From NCBI GenBank assembly GCA_964436045.1, contig CAYTBN010000036.1, forward strand, positions 1 to 64,000: a DNA stretch of 64,000 nt. Reading direction: 5' to 3'. The DNA is from CAYTBN01 sp964436045. Lineage in GTDB: Bacteria; Myxococcota_A; UBA796; UBA9615; CAYRNR01. Made by a program: the position numbers and the translations under genes. A model generated the notes under the pieces. That model saw nothing but the letters and a program-made list of their open reading frames with translations, did no database searches and had not been told where the DNA came from. This document shows positions 49,288 to 57,704 of this stretch, one piece after another. How positions within the stretch are numbered: position 1 is the stretch's first letter; every line of letters starts with the position of its first letter.

Positions 49288-51024
49288 ATGCGATCGAGGC
49301 TGTCGATCTTCTGTGGCTGATTCACGGGGCTGGCGCTGTTGCTGGGGTGCCCGACGGAGGAGGATGATCCGGTCTGCGATCCCGGCGAGACCCAGCTCTG
49401 CCACTGCGTCGGCGGCCTCGAGGGCGTCCAGACCTGCGAGGACGACGCAGCAGGATGGTCGACCTGCGATTGCGGCGTGGGCGACGACGACACCGGGGAT
49501 GACGACGACACGGGGGACGACGACACCGGGGATGACGACGACACCGGGGATGACGACACCGTCGGGGATGACGACACCGTCGGGGACGACGACACATCCG
49601 GGGACGACGACACATCCGGAGACGACGACACAAGCGGAGACGACGACACAAGCGGAGACGACGACACAAGCGGAGACGACGACACGACCGTCGACGGGCC
49701 GCAGGGGGTCATCGACCTGTCGACCGCCGACGCCAAGCTGATCGGCGAGAACGCATACGACCAGGTGGGTATCGCGGTGGCCGGGGCCGGGGACGTGAAC
49801 GCCGACGGCTTCGACGACCTGCTGATGGGGGCACCCTGGGAGGACACCGGGGGCAGCGACGCCGGGGCGGCCTATCTGATGCTGGGGCCGGTCTCCGGGC
49901 TGATCGACCTGTCGGCCGCCGACGCCAAGCTGACCGGCGAGGCGGACAGCGACCTCACCGGCTACACCGTCGCCGGGGCCGGCGACGTGAACAACGACGG
50001 GTTCGACGACCTGCTCATCGGCTCCCCGTACGACGACACCAACTGGCCGAACAGCGGTGCGGCCTACCTGGTCCACGGGCCGGTAGTAGGCACGTCGTCC
50101 CTGGCCGCGGCGGACGCCAAGCTGGTGGGCGTGGCCCAGTGTGGGCTGGCGATCGCTGGCGCTGGCGACGTCAACGGCGATGGCCACGACGACCTGCTGG
50201 TGGCCACCCCGGAGGACGGAACCCAGGACAGCGATGCAGGCGCCACCTACCTGGTCCACGGGCCGGTGAACGGGCTGTTCGACCTGTCGGGCGCCAACAC
50301 GATGTTCGTCGGCGAGGACGGAGGCGATCAGTCGGGTGTCTCGGTGGCCGGGGTGGGCGACGTGGACGGGGACAGTCTGGACGACTTCCTGATCGGGGCC
50401 AAGAACGCCGACAACAACGGCGCGGCCTATCTCGTGACCAGCGCCTTCATGGGCATGGTCAACCTGTACTACGCCGACGCCAAGCTCACCGGCGAACAAG
50501 GCGCGGACCAGGCGGGCTGGGCGGTGGCCGGGGCCGGGGACGTGGACGGCGATGGCCACGCCGACCTGCTCGTGGGCGCCCACGCAGCCCCCGGGAACAC
50601 CGCCGTGGGCCGGGTGTACCTGGTACTGGGCCCGGTGGGCGGCACGGTGCCCCTGGCCCAGGCGGACGCGGTCTTCCTGGGGGAAGCGCCGCTGGACTGG
50701 GCCGGCCATTCCCTGGACGGCGCGGGTGACGTCAACGGCGACGGTCTGGACGACCTTTTCATCGCGGCCCCCTACAACGACGAGGCGGACTCCCAGGCCG
50801 GCGCGCAGTACCTGGTCTACGGGACCCCGTCCGGCACGATCGACCTGGCCAACGCGGACGCCAAGTTCCTCGGCGAGATGATCGATGACGAAGCCGGCAT
50901 GTCGGTGGCCGGCGCCGGCGACGTGGACGGCGACGGCTACGACGACCTGCTGGTCGGCTCCGGGTATCAGGACGCGGGCATGACCATGTCCGGCGCGGTC
51001 TACCTGATCCTCGGGGGCCCCTGA
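49288..51024 (+). CDS. FG-GAP repeat lipoprotein with in-frame TGA in the signal peptide
   Basis: A 578-codon reading from the ATG at 49288 (GGGAGG upstream) gives MRSRLSIFCG-stop-FTGLALLLGC: codon 11 is TGA (49318-49320), inside an otherwise normal lipoprotein signal peptide with lipobox LLLGC. Then come a Cys-rich segment (CDPGETQLCHC), a GDDDT/SGDDD linker and about seven FG-GAP (integrin-alpha-type) repeats with GAGDVNxDGxDDLLxG calcium loops to the end. The rest of the frame is open and well conserved internally, so decay is recent or the base is wrong. TGG to TGA is one change. Initiation after the stop would lack the basic n-region. A surface adhesin-like protein. Confidence 0.72.
49483..49689 (+). 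repeat. Minisatellite encoding the Asp-rich linker
   Basis: About 13 units of 15-18 bases encode GDDDT, GDDDDT, GDDDTV and GDDDTS. Neighbouring units are identical in runs (two GTC-type, two ACATCC-type, three ACAAGC-type), showing recent local unit duplication. Linker length is probably variable between strains. Confidence 0.8.
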
Positions 51025-51070
51025 GCGCCGACCGCGCTACCGATGGCGGTCTGGCGGGTGACGCGGCGTC

Positions 51071-51934
51071 CTACCTGGGTTGCCGCCCCGGATGCGGCGT
51101 GAACTCGCCCCAGCGGATCGAGGCCCGCAGGTCGACGGCCACGGTGGCGCGTTCGGCGCCGGCGAAGGGGAGGATGCCGCCGAGCTCGAAGCCGAAGCGC
51201 TTGCCGTCCGAGAACCGCAGGGCGAAGGCCAGGGCGAGGGCGTCCAGGGGGCCGCGGTAGCCGAAGCTGCCTTGCAGATCGAGGACGAAGGCGAAGGCCT
51301 TGCCCGGCCGCAGCTCGGTGCCGACGGTCAGCGCCCCGCCCATCCGGGGACCGGCGGCGCCCTTGGAGATCGCGGCGGAGCCCAGGAAGCCGGCCTGGCC
51401 GTGGAAGGCCACTCCGCGGGCGACCACGGTCTGGGCGGCCAGGCCCAGGTCCAGTGCCACGGGCCAGGCGTGGTGGTAGATGCCCGACGCGGTGGGCAGC
51501 ACGGTCTTGCCGTTGAGGGCCAATACCCAGCGATCACTGCGGTAGATCTGCCCGGACAACCCCAGATTCAGGTGGCCGACGCCGAGGGCCGTGGCCGGGA
51601 TCGGGGTGATCACGTTCTCGAACCGCAGGAACTCGAACTGGACCAGCAGCTCCAGCCGTTCGGTCAGCATCACGCTGGCGTCCAGGGTGCCGCCGGCCGA
51701 GAGGCGGCCGTAGAAGTTGGGGGCGTCCACCAGCAGCAGGGCACCCGCGTCCAGGGCCACCTCGTTGCGGCCGCAGGCCCTGTGGGGGGCGCCCAGATCG
51801 CCGTCCAGCAGCCCCGCGACCACCGGTCCGGTGGGCATGCCGTCGCCGGCCTCTCCGCAGGGGCCGGCCAGGGCAGCGGTCGGGGACAGGGCCAGGAACA
51901 GCAGCGCGAGGACCATCGAGGAGAGGCGCGTCAT
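51071..51934 (-). CDS. Predicted outer-membrane beta-barrel-like protein
   Basis: A 287-aa exported protein: signal peptide ends ALA, a short Cys-containing segment follows, then alternating amphipathic strands (FYGRLSAGGTLDASVML, LELLVQFEFLRF, LGVGHLNLGLSGQIY, VAVDLRASIRWGEF). The pattern resembles 10-14-stranded barrels of the transporter/MetA-like type. It overlaps the upstream PHP-domain lipoprotein by ATGA, so both are made together. No aromatic C-terminal residue, which weakens the barrel call. Confidence 0.55.
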   Translation of the reverse strand: MTRLSSMVLALLFLALSPTAALAGPCGEAGDGMPTGPVVAGLLDGDLGAPHRACGRNEVALDAGALLLVDAPNFYGRLSAGGTLDASVMLTERLELLVQFEFLRFENVITPIPATALGVGHLNLGLSGQIYRSDRWVLALNGKTVLPTASGIYHHAWPVALDLGLAAQTVVARGVAFHGQAGFLGSAAISKGAAGPRMGGALTVGTELRPGKAFAFVLDLQGSFGYRGPLDALALAFALRFSDGKRFGFELGGILPFAGAERATVAVDLRASIRWGEFTPHPGRQPR

Positions 51935-54900
51935 CGCTGCACCCCCTCGAATCCGTTCCCGTCGCGGTCGAACAGCAACGGGTTGGTGAAGGCGGCCGGG
52001 TAGCCGCCGGGGACCACGGTCGTGAACAGGTAGTCCGGCCCGTCGCGGTCGTCGGGCGGCGGAGGTTCGGCAAAGGGCCCGACCGTGGAGAAGCAGTCCT
52101 CCTCCGGGGCCTCGGTCAGCTCCTCGACGTCCTGCCAGTCGATGGTCCCGTCGCGGTTGTTGTCGCCCGTGTCCGGGAAGCCGTTGCAGTCCAGGTCGGC
52201 GGCGTCCTCGAGGGCGTGGCCGGCCTCGACCACCAGCCAGCTGTCGCCGGACGCGGGCAGCAGGTCGGCCAGGCTCAGCTCCACGTCCAGCCGCGCGATC
52301 CCGTCGACCCCCAGCGGGTCGGCCGGGTGGACCAGATCGGCGGTCAGGGTCTCGACCACCACGCCGTCGACCACGATCCGCACCTCGTCCACCGGCACCC
52401 AGGGCGCCGCGTCGACCCGGATGCTCAGGGTCGCCGAGCCCCCCGGCTCCTCGATGGGGGTCAGCGACGGTCCGTACTCGTCGCCGCCGTCGAACACGGC
52501 CACCGACAGCACCGGGCCGTTGGTGCCCACCATCCGGCCGTCGCGGACCGCGGCGTTGAACGCCACATCGTCGAAGTCGTCGACGGTGGTGTCGGTCCAC
52601 ACCAGGTTGCGGGGGGTGCCGAGCACGTTGTCGGTCAGGCTGTGGGAGTCGGAGTTGGCCGTCCCGGCCCGCACGAAACCCTGGTCCAGTTCGTAGAACC
52701 ACAGCGCCCGGAACGCCAGGATGTAGTCGTTCTGGGTGCCGTTCATCACCTCCTGGGTGTGGAAGTCGGAGTTGGCGAAGTCGGCCCCGGGCGGCTGGTA
52801 GTGGAACAGGGAGGGCAGGGTCCCGTCGAACTCGGCGGGGATCGGCTCGTTGCCGTCGATGCCCAGCGCCGTCACCCAGCCCAGATCGCGACCGAACTCC
52901 AGGTAGCTGATGGGGTGATTCAGCTGAGCCACACCCGTGTCCGCGGGCCAGCCGGCGTCCTGCATCGAGGTGAAGAACTCACCGGGCTGCTGGAGCTGGT
53001 CCCAGGCGGCGCCCCGGTAGGGCCCCTCGGGGTCGTAGGGCAGCGGCCAGATGTTCCAGTGGCCGAACACCTGGGGGAACTCGGCGTCCTCGACCAGCGC
53101 GAACAGGATCGAGCCGGTGGCCTCGACCGCGGTCATCACCGCCAGCCGGTCCTCGGCACCCAGCCACTCGATGGCCTCGTCGAAGTTGCCCGCCACGTGG
53201 TGGCCGCTGGCGGCGATCACGTCCACGTCCGCCGACAGGAAGGACCGCACCCGGTCGTCGTGGGGCAGGCTGGAGTCGAAGGACTCGGAGCCGTGTACGT
53301 GCAGATCGGCGGACAGGACTCCCTCGGGCAGCACCGCCAGGGTCTCGAGCTCCAGCAGGATCGACTCGGTCGAGCCGGGATCGATCTCCACTCCCCGGGC
53401 CGCCGCCAGGGTGGCGAAGGGACCGGCGGTGGCGAACAAGTCGTAGTTACCCGGCAACAGCTCCACCGTGGTCGGTCCGTCGACCAGCACCCGGTTGCAG
53501 GCCGGTGACGCGCCGAAGGGGGAACCCAGCAGGGGCGCGCACTCGGTGAAGTGGTCGAACATCATCCCGCGGACATCGGCGTCGGTGGCGTCGTCGGCGG
53601 GGTGGATGAACACCTGCACGTGGTCCCCCATACCGTCGACGATTGCGTCAAGGGTCAGCCAACCGCTGAGCCGGACGTCGAGCGAGCCCACGTCCAGATC
53701 ACCCACGCGGACGTCGATCTCCTCGTCGGCGACCAGAATCCCGTGGGACTCCACCTCCAGGACGTAGTGGCGGTCCGGCGGGACCCGGGCCGAGAAGTGT
53801 CCGTCCGCGTCGGGGATCGCCTGGGTCCACGGGATCCGCTCCTCGCGGGGGGTGTCCAGGTTGCCCTCGGAGATCAGGACGGCGGCGCGGGTGCGGGTGT
53901 CCAGGTGGTCGCCGGCCTCGTCCAGCAGCACCTCGCCGCTGAGGGTGACGTAGGGCTCGGCGAACAGCTGCTTGCGCACGCTCAGCGCCAGGTCGGCGGC
54001 CGCGGAGACGGCCTGGCCGTCGGTCGCGGCGATGAAGCGTTCGTAGATCGCGTAGTCCCGGGGCATCAGCACCTGGGGCGCCAGCCCGCCGGTGTTGACC
54101 GACTCGCTGTGGAACCCGCTGAGGGACTCGGCGTTGCAGGCCACCGCCGCGTAGGCCGTCGCCGGCTGCTCGGCCGAGGCCCAGACGAAGTAGGGGAAGT
54201 CGGTGAACCCGTCGGCCAGGGTGCTCAGCCCGAAGGATGGATGCTCGAACCCGGCACCCTCGGACGCGGTGAAGGGCAGCAGCCCGCGCCCGCCGTCGTA
54301 GAACCCGTCGGCCAGGTACAGGGACATCGGGTCGGGCTCCAGGTTGACGATCTCGGTCCGCACCCGCACCCCGGGCTCGCAGGGCCGCACCTCGTAGCGG
54401 GTCGCGATGGGCACGTCCGGCCGGCCCGACAGGGTCCCGCGGAACTGGACCGCCGCGAACCCATCGCCGGTCAGCAGCTTCATCTCGGTGTACTCGGCCG
54501 CCTCGTCCGGCAGCACGCCGGTGACCTGGACGATGTGCCGCATCGAGTCCGCGTCGCCGCGCCGGGTCGCCAGATCCAGGATCCCGCCGCCGGTAGGCCC
54601 CAGGTAGTGGGGGTGATCCAGCGCGTCGATCACCGCGACCACCTGGTCGTTGCCCAGCACGATGTCGCCCACCGAGCCCAGCGCCGCCAGGCCGCCGGGC
54701 ATGATGTCCATCGACCCGGCCACCTCGACGGTCGCCTCGCCCCCCGAGCAGGTCCAGCCCAGCTGCTCGCAGGGCGAGGGCACGATGCACTCCGGGTCGT
54801 TCCCGGTCAGGCAGCCCTCCTTCTCGCATCCCGCCAGCAGGCCCCCCAACGACACCAGCGCCACGGCCACCGAGACCCGCGCCCCACTGAATCTGCTCAT
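51931..54900 (-). CDS. PHP-domain (CehA/McbA-like) lipoprotein
   Basis: A 989-aa lipoprotein (signal peptide ends LLAGC). Residues ~45-330 are beta-rich; ~340-460 contain carboxypeptidase-regulatory-like beta domains. A PHP metallo-hydrolase domain begins LSADLHVHGSESFD (His534, His536), with AASGHHVAG, LNHPISYLEFG, FANSDFHTQEV and TANSDSHSL completing the metal-ligand set. The C-terminus has an EF-like DTGDNNRDGTIDW. CehA-type enzymes cleave phosphoester or carbamate bonds; the natural substrate here is unknown. ATG at 54900 has GGAGG with 7-base spacing and an extended -10 upstream. Coupled to the barrel-like protein. Confidence 0.8.
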   Translation of the reverse strand: MSRFSGARVSVAVALVSLGGLLAGCEKEGCLTGNDPECIVPSPCEQLGWTCSGGEATVEVAGSMDIMPGGLAALGSVGDIVLGNDQVVAVIDALDHPHYLGPTGGGILDLATRRGDADSMRHIVQVTGVLPDEAAEYTEMKLLTGDGFAAVQFRGTLSGRPDVPIATRYEVRPCEPGVRVRTEIVNLEPDPMSLYLADGFYDGGRGLLPFTASEGAGFEHPSFGLSTLADGFTDFPYFVWASAEQPATAYAAVACNAESLSGFHSESVNTGGLAPQVLMPRDYAIYERFIAATDGQAVSAAADLALSVRKQLFAEPYVTLSGEVLLDEAGDHLDTRTRAAVLISEGNLDTPREERIPWTQAIPDADGHFSARVPPDRHYVLEVESHGILVADEEIDVRVGDLDVGSLDVRLSGWLTLDAIVDGMGDHVQVFIHPADDATDADVRGMMFDHFTECAPLLGSPFGASPACNRVLVDGPTTVELLPGNYDLFATAGPFATLAAARGVEIDPGSTESILLELETLAVLPEGVLSADLHVHGSESFDSSLPHDDRVRSFLSADVDVIAASGHHVAGNFDEAIEWLGAEDRLAVMTAVEATGSILFALVEDAEFPQVFGHWNIWPLPYDPEGPYRGAAWDQLQQPGEFFTSMQDAGWPADTGVAQLNHPISYLEFGRDLGWVTALGIDGNEPIPAEFDGTLPSLFHYQPPGADFANSDFHTQEVMNGTQNDYILAFRALWFYELDQGFVRAGTANSDSHSLTDNVLGTPRNLVWTDTTVDDFDDVAFNAAVRDGRMVGTNGPVLSVAVFDGGDEYGPSLTPIEEPGGSATLSIRVDAAPWVPVDEVRIVVDGVVVETLTADLVHPADPLGVDGIARLDVELSLADLLPASGDSWLVVEAGHALEDAADLDCNGFPDTGDNNRDGTIDWQDVEELTEAPEEDCFSTVGPFAEPPPPDDRDGPDYLFTTVVPGGYPAAFTNPLLFDRDGNGFEGVQR

Positions 54901-54921
54901 CCGCTCGCCTCCGTGGCCGCG

Positions 54922-54930
54922 ACGATACCA
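54922..54930 (-). promoter_or_regulatory. Extended -10 (TGgTATCGT) for the PHP lipoprotein operon
   Basis: Reads TGGTATCGT on the minus strand; the start codon is 22 bases beyond it with GGAGG in between. Confidence 0.5.
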
Positions 54931-54992
54931 CTCGCGCGCCGCTGCCATCGCCCCCCAACGCCAGGGTTTCCCCCGTGGCCTCCTCGCGTGTC

Positions 54993-55001
54993 TGATCTAA
55001 T
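54993..55001 (+). promoter_or_regulatory. Extended -10 (TGaTCTAAT) for the PhoPQ-related hydrolase
   Basis: TG at 54993-54994 and TCTAAT at 54996-55001, about 30 bases upstream of the ATG at 55031. Confidence 0.45.
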
Positions 55002-55030
55002 GGGAGACGCAATGACGCCGGAGGTGAGGC

Positions 55031-56704
55031 ATGGGCGCGGGCAACTTTCCCCTGATCGGGCGGCTGGTCGCGGCCGTGTTTCTCGGGCTCGCGGGCTGTC
55101 CGGGGGGTCTGCAGATCGACGACGACGACGACTCCGGTGAAGGAGGCTCCGGGCGAGCCTGCACTGCGCTGCCTGCAGCCGAACAGAACGGCGCGGGTCC
55201 GGCACAGCTGCTGGACGAGGCGGTGTTCCAGGAACGCCCCGAGGACCTGGGCATCGACCGGGAGAGCATCGAGTACCAGGAGCTCGAGCTGGACGGGGAG
55301 CTGGTACACGTCCTTCGTTTTGATGTGACCACCTTCCACGACCGCTTCGGCGCCGACTGGATCCACCCGGTGATCGTCGCAGCGCCGGCCGCCCCACGCC
55401 TGGCCGCCACCGACGTGGCCACCCTGTCCGCGGGCACGGGGACGCTGAACCCCATCGGCCCCGACGATCCGGATCCGATCTACGGCGTCGAGCACCCCCC
55501 ATGGTTCCTGGGCTCCGACACCACCGAGAACCTGTTGGCCTCCTACGCGACGGCGACGTCGGCGCTCGGCGTACCCCTGGTGGCGACGAACATCGTGGCC
55601 GCCACGGTCGAGCTGGACGCGGACACGGTGGCCGCGATCCAGGCCGTGGCCGCACAGACCACCGATCCCTGCGACGACGAGGTCTGCGCGGGGGTGCTCT
55701 CCGCGGACGACAAGAAGCTCGACTGCCTGCAGCGCGCCGCCCTGGCCACCGGCGATCTGACCTTCGACCCCTTCCTGAACTGGGGGGTGGCCCAGATGCG
55801 GATCATCGACGCGGCCGAGGCGGTGCTGGAGGCGGCCTACGAAGAGCTGGGCACGCCGGTCGACCTGGACTGGGGGCGGCTGTGGACCCTCGGATCGTCC
55901 AAGCGCGGCCACGCCCAGCCCATCGCCGCCGCCCTCGACGGGCGGATCCGCGGGCTGGTGGTCTCGGCGGCGGACGTCTCCAACTTCCCGGCCTTCGCCG
56001 CGCAGCAGCTGGCGGTCTGGGAGGGCGGGTACTCCTTCGGCGCTCCCTACTACGGCCAGCTGGCCGATCCCGACGTCCACGAGGCCTGGCTACGTGCCTT
56101 CGACCCGTTCCGCTGGGCGCCCGAGGTGCTCGCAGACCGGACCTACGTCCTCGCCGTGGGCGCCCGCGACCACCTCTACCCCATCGGCGCCTCGCTCACC
56201 TACGCCGACGCCCTGCCCGACGACACCCGCTTCCTGCTCATCCCGGACTACGGCCACGGCTGGGGCGCGGTGGACCACCTCGCCGCCTTCCGAGCGATGA
56301 TCGCGTCCGACCTGGCGGACGCGCCCTGGCCGACCCTCGATGCGGCCTGGGACGTGGACGCCGACCGGGTGACCGCGACGGTGGACGGAGGCGAAGTGGC
56401 CTCCGTCGACCTGTGGTGCTCCACCGAGCAGGGCGCCTCCAACCCGATGGTCAAGGACATCGGGCCCGACTGTGAATCGGCTCCGATGGAACCCACGGAC
56501 AGCCCGGACCTGCGCCACGCCGCCTGGACCCGATCCCCGATGGAGGACCTGGGCGGCGGCCAGTACGCGGCGGACGTCCCCCCATCCGCCCTGTCCTACC
56601 CCGCTTGCTTCGTCCGCGCCGCCACCACCTCCGGCACCCCCATCACCAGCCCACCCCTGCTCTCCGCCCCCCTCTGCGAAGCCGCCGACCTCCCCCTGCT
56701 GTGA
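55031..56704 (+). CDS. PhoPQ-activated pathogenicity-related family lipoprotein (alpha/beta hydrolase)
   Basis: A 557-aa lipoprotein (signal peptide ends LGLAGC, then a DDDDD linker). The core matches PhoPQ-related alpha/beta-hydrolase-like proteins: WTLGSSKRGHAQPIAAALDGRIRGLVVSAADVSNF around residue 285-320, equivalent to the family's GASKRGW block, and a later YVLAVGARDHLYPIGASLTYADALPDDTRFLLIPDYGHGW that supplies the Asp and His region. The family's biochemical role is undefined. ATG at 55031 with GGAGG. Envelope-located. Confidence 0.75.
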   Translation: MGAGNFPLIGRLVAAVFLGLAGCPGGLQIDDDDDSGEGGSGRACTALPAAEQNGAGPAQLLDEAVFQERPEDLGIDRESIEYQELELDGELVHVLRFDVTTFHDRFGADWIHPVIVAAPAAPRLAATDVATLSAGTGTLNPIGPDDPDPIYGVEHPPWFLGSDTTENLLASYATATSALGVPLVATNIVAATVELDADTVAAIQAVAAQTTDPCDDEVCAGVLSADDKKLDCLQRAALATGDLTFDPFLNWGVAQMRIIDAAEAVLEAAYEELGTPVDLDWGRLWTLGSSKRGHAQPIAAALDGRIRGLVVSAADVSNFPAFAAQQLAVWEGGYSFGAPYYGQLADPDVHEAWLRAFDPFRWAPEVLADRTYVLAVGARDHLYPIGASLTYADALPDDTRFLLIPDYGHGWGAVDHLAAFRAMIASDLADAPWPTLDAAWDVDADRVTATVDGGEVASVDLWCSTEQGASNPMVKDIGPDCESAPMEPTDSPDLRHAAWTRSPMEDLGGGQYAADVPPSALSYPACFVRAATTSGTPITSPPLLSAPLCEAADLPLL

Positions 56705-56721
56705 CCCCGTTCCCGGCTCCA

Positions 56722-56751
56722 GATCCGGGGGTCGTGGATCCGGGGGTCGTG
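56722..56751 (+). repeat. Tandem 15-bp direct repeat upstream of the RAYT gene
   Basis: GATCCGGGGGTCGTG occurs twice back-to-back (56722-56736 and 56737-56751), directly before the transposase promoter. It could be part of a REP-type element recognised by the transposase, or its control region. Confidence 0.5.
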
Positions 56752-56773
56752 TATTAATGATTAAGCTTTTTTC

Positions 56774-56782
56774 TGCTAGGCT
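56774..56782 (+). promoter_or_regulatory. Extended -10 (TGcTAGGCT) of a probable leaderless transposase transcript
   Basis: TG at 56774-56775 and TAGGCT at 56777-56782. It ends 6 bases before the ATG at 56789; no ribosome site. Confidence 0.5.
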
Positions 56783-56788
56783 CCCCCG

Positions 56789-57703
56789 ATGCCAAGACGC
56801 CCTCGACTCGACTACCCCGACGCCCGTCACCACGTCTGGAACCGCGGCGCGCGAAAGGCGCCGATCTTCTTCGACGATCAGAGCGGCGGCCTGTTCGTCG
56901 AGCTGCTGTCCGAGCTCCCGGAGCGGTACGGCGTGCGGGTCCACGGCTACGCGCTGCTGCCCAACCACTTCCACCTGCTGCTCCAGACCCCCAACGCCAA
57001 CCTGGGCCGGGCGATGCAGTTCCTCTGCGGCACCTACGCGCTGCGCATGGACCGCATCTACGAGTGGGATGGGCCGCTGTTCAAGGGCCGCTACCGCAAC
57101 CGGGTGGTCGAGGACGAGGGGGACTGGCGCGACCTGCTGGCCTACGTCCACCTCAACCCGGTCAAGGCCGGGCTGGTCAAGACGCCGGACGCGGCGGACT
57201 GGACGAGCCACGGGGCGTACGCCGGGCTGGTCGACCCGATTCCGCCGTGGCTGACCCGCGACGAGATCATGGATCTCTACGGTTCGCTGGCCGCCTACCG
57301 CGAGCGCCTGGACAACCTGCGGATCGGCCGGGACACGCTGCCCGCGACGCTGGATGATCCCCGGGACTGGGAGGCGTGGCGACGCCCGAAACCCGAGCCG
57401 GCCTCCAGCGCGGACACCCCCCGGCCCACCGGGACCATCGAAGACGCGATCCAGGAGGTCGCCGACGTCACCGGACTGCCGGTCGACGAGGTGCTGCGGG
57501 CCCCGCGGGGCCGGAGAGGAAACCGGGCTCGCTGGGTGGCGATCTGGTGGCTCCGCCGGGGTGACCGCTTCCGCGGCGCAAGGATCGCGAGGCACCTCGG
57601 GGTCCATCCGCCCGCGGTCAGCCAGATGCGCTCCTGGGCCGAGGCGGCGCGCGATACCGACGAGCAGGTCGACGACTGGATGACCCGGCTCGAGGAGCGA
57701 TGA
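56789..57703 (+). CDS. REP-associated tyrosine transposase (RAYT / Y1_Tnp)
   Basis: A 304-aa single-strand DNA transposase of the IS200/IS605-like HUH family. Motifs: YHVWNRG-type start (HHVWNRGARKAPIF), LLPNHFHLLLQT with the HUH pair His60/His62, and YVHLNPVKAGLV with the likely catalytic Tyr119. The C-terminal ~80 residues (VADVTGLPVDEVL...HLGVHPPAVSQM) form a DnaA/HTH-like DNA-binding region often found in RAYTs. These are usually domesticated, single-copy and linked to REP elements rather than flanked by IS ends. Matching repeats lie just upstream, and a possible REP element at about 20.1 kb. Confidence 0.9.
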   Translation: MPRRPRLDYPDARHHVWNRGARKAPIFFDDQSGGLFVELLSELPERYGVRVHGYALLPNHFHLLLQTPNANLGRAMQFLCGTYALRMDRIYEWDGPLFKGRYRNRVVEDEGDWRDLLAYVHLNPVKAGLVKTPDAADWTSHGAYAGLVDPIPPWLTRDEIMDLYGSLAAYRERLDNLRIGRDTLPATLDDPRDWEAWRRPKPEPASSADTPRPTGTIEDAIQEVADVTGLPVDEVLRAPRGRRGNRARWVAIWWLRRGDRFRGARIARHLGVHPPAVSQMRSWAEAARDTDEQVDDWMTRLEER

Positions 57704-57704
57704 G

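Noticed and set aside
49318..49320. Selenocysteine or reassigned TGA
   Set aside because: Signal-peptide position, no convincing downstream hairpin, and TGA ends many other genes here, so recoding is unlikely.
49483..49689. CRISPR-like array
   Set aside because: The repeats have no spacers and are in-frame codons for an Asp linker.
53699..56080. 793-aa minus-strand open frame
   Set aside because: Runs across two real genes in the wrong frame; low-complexity composition.
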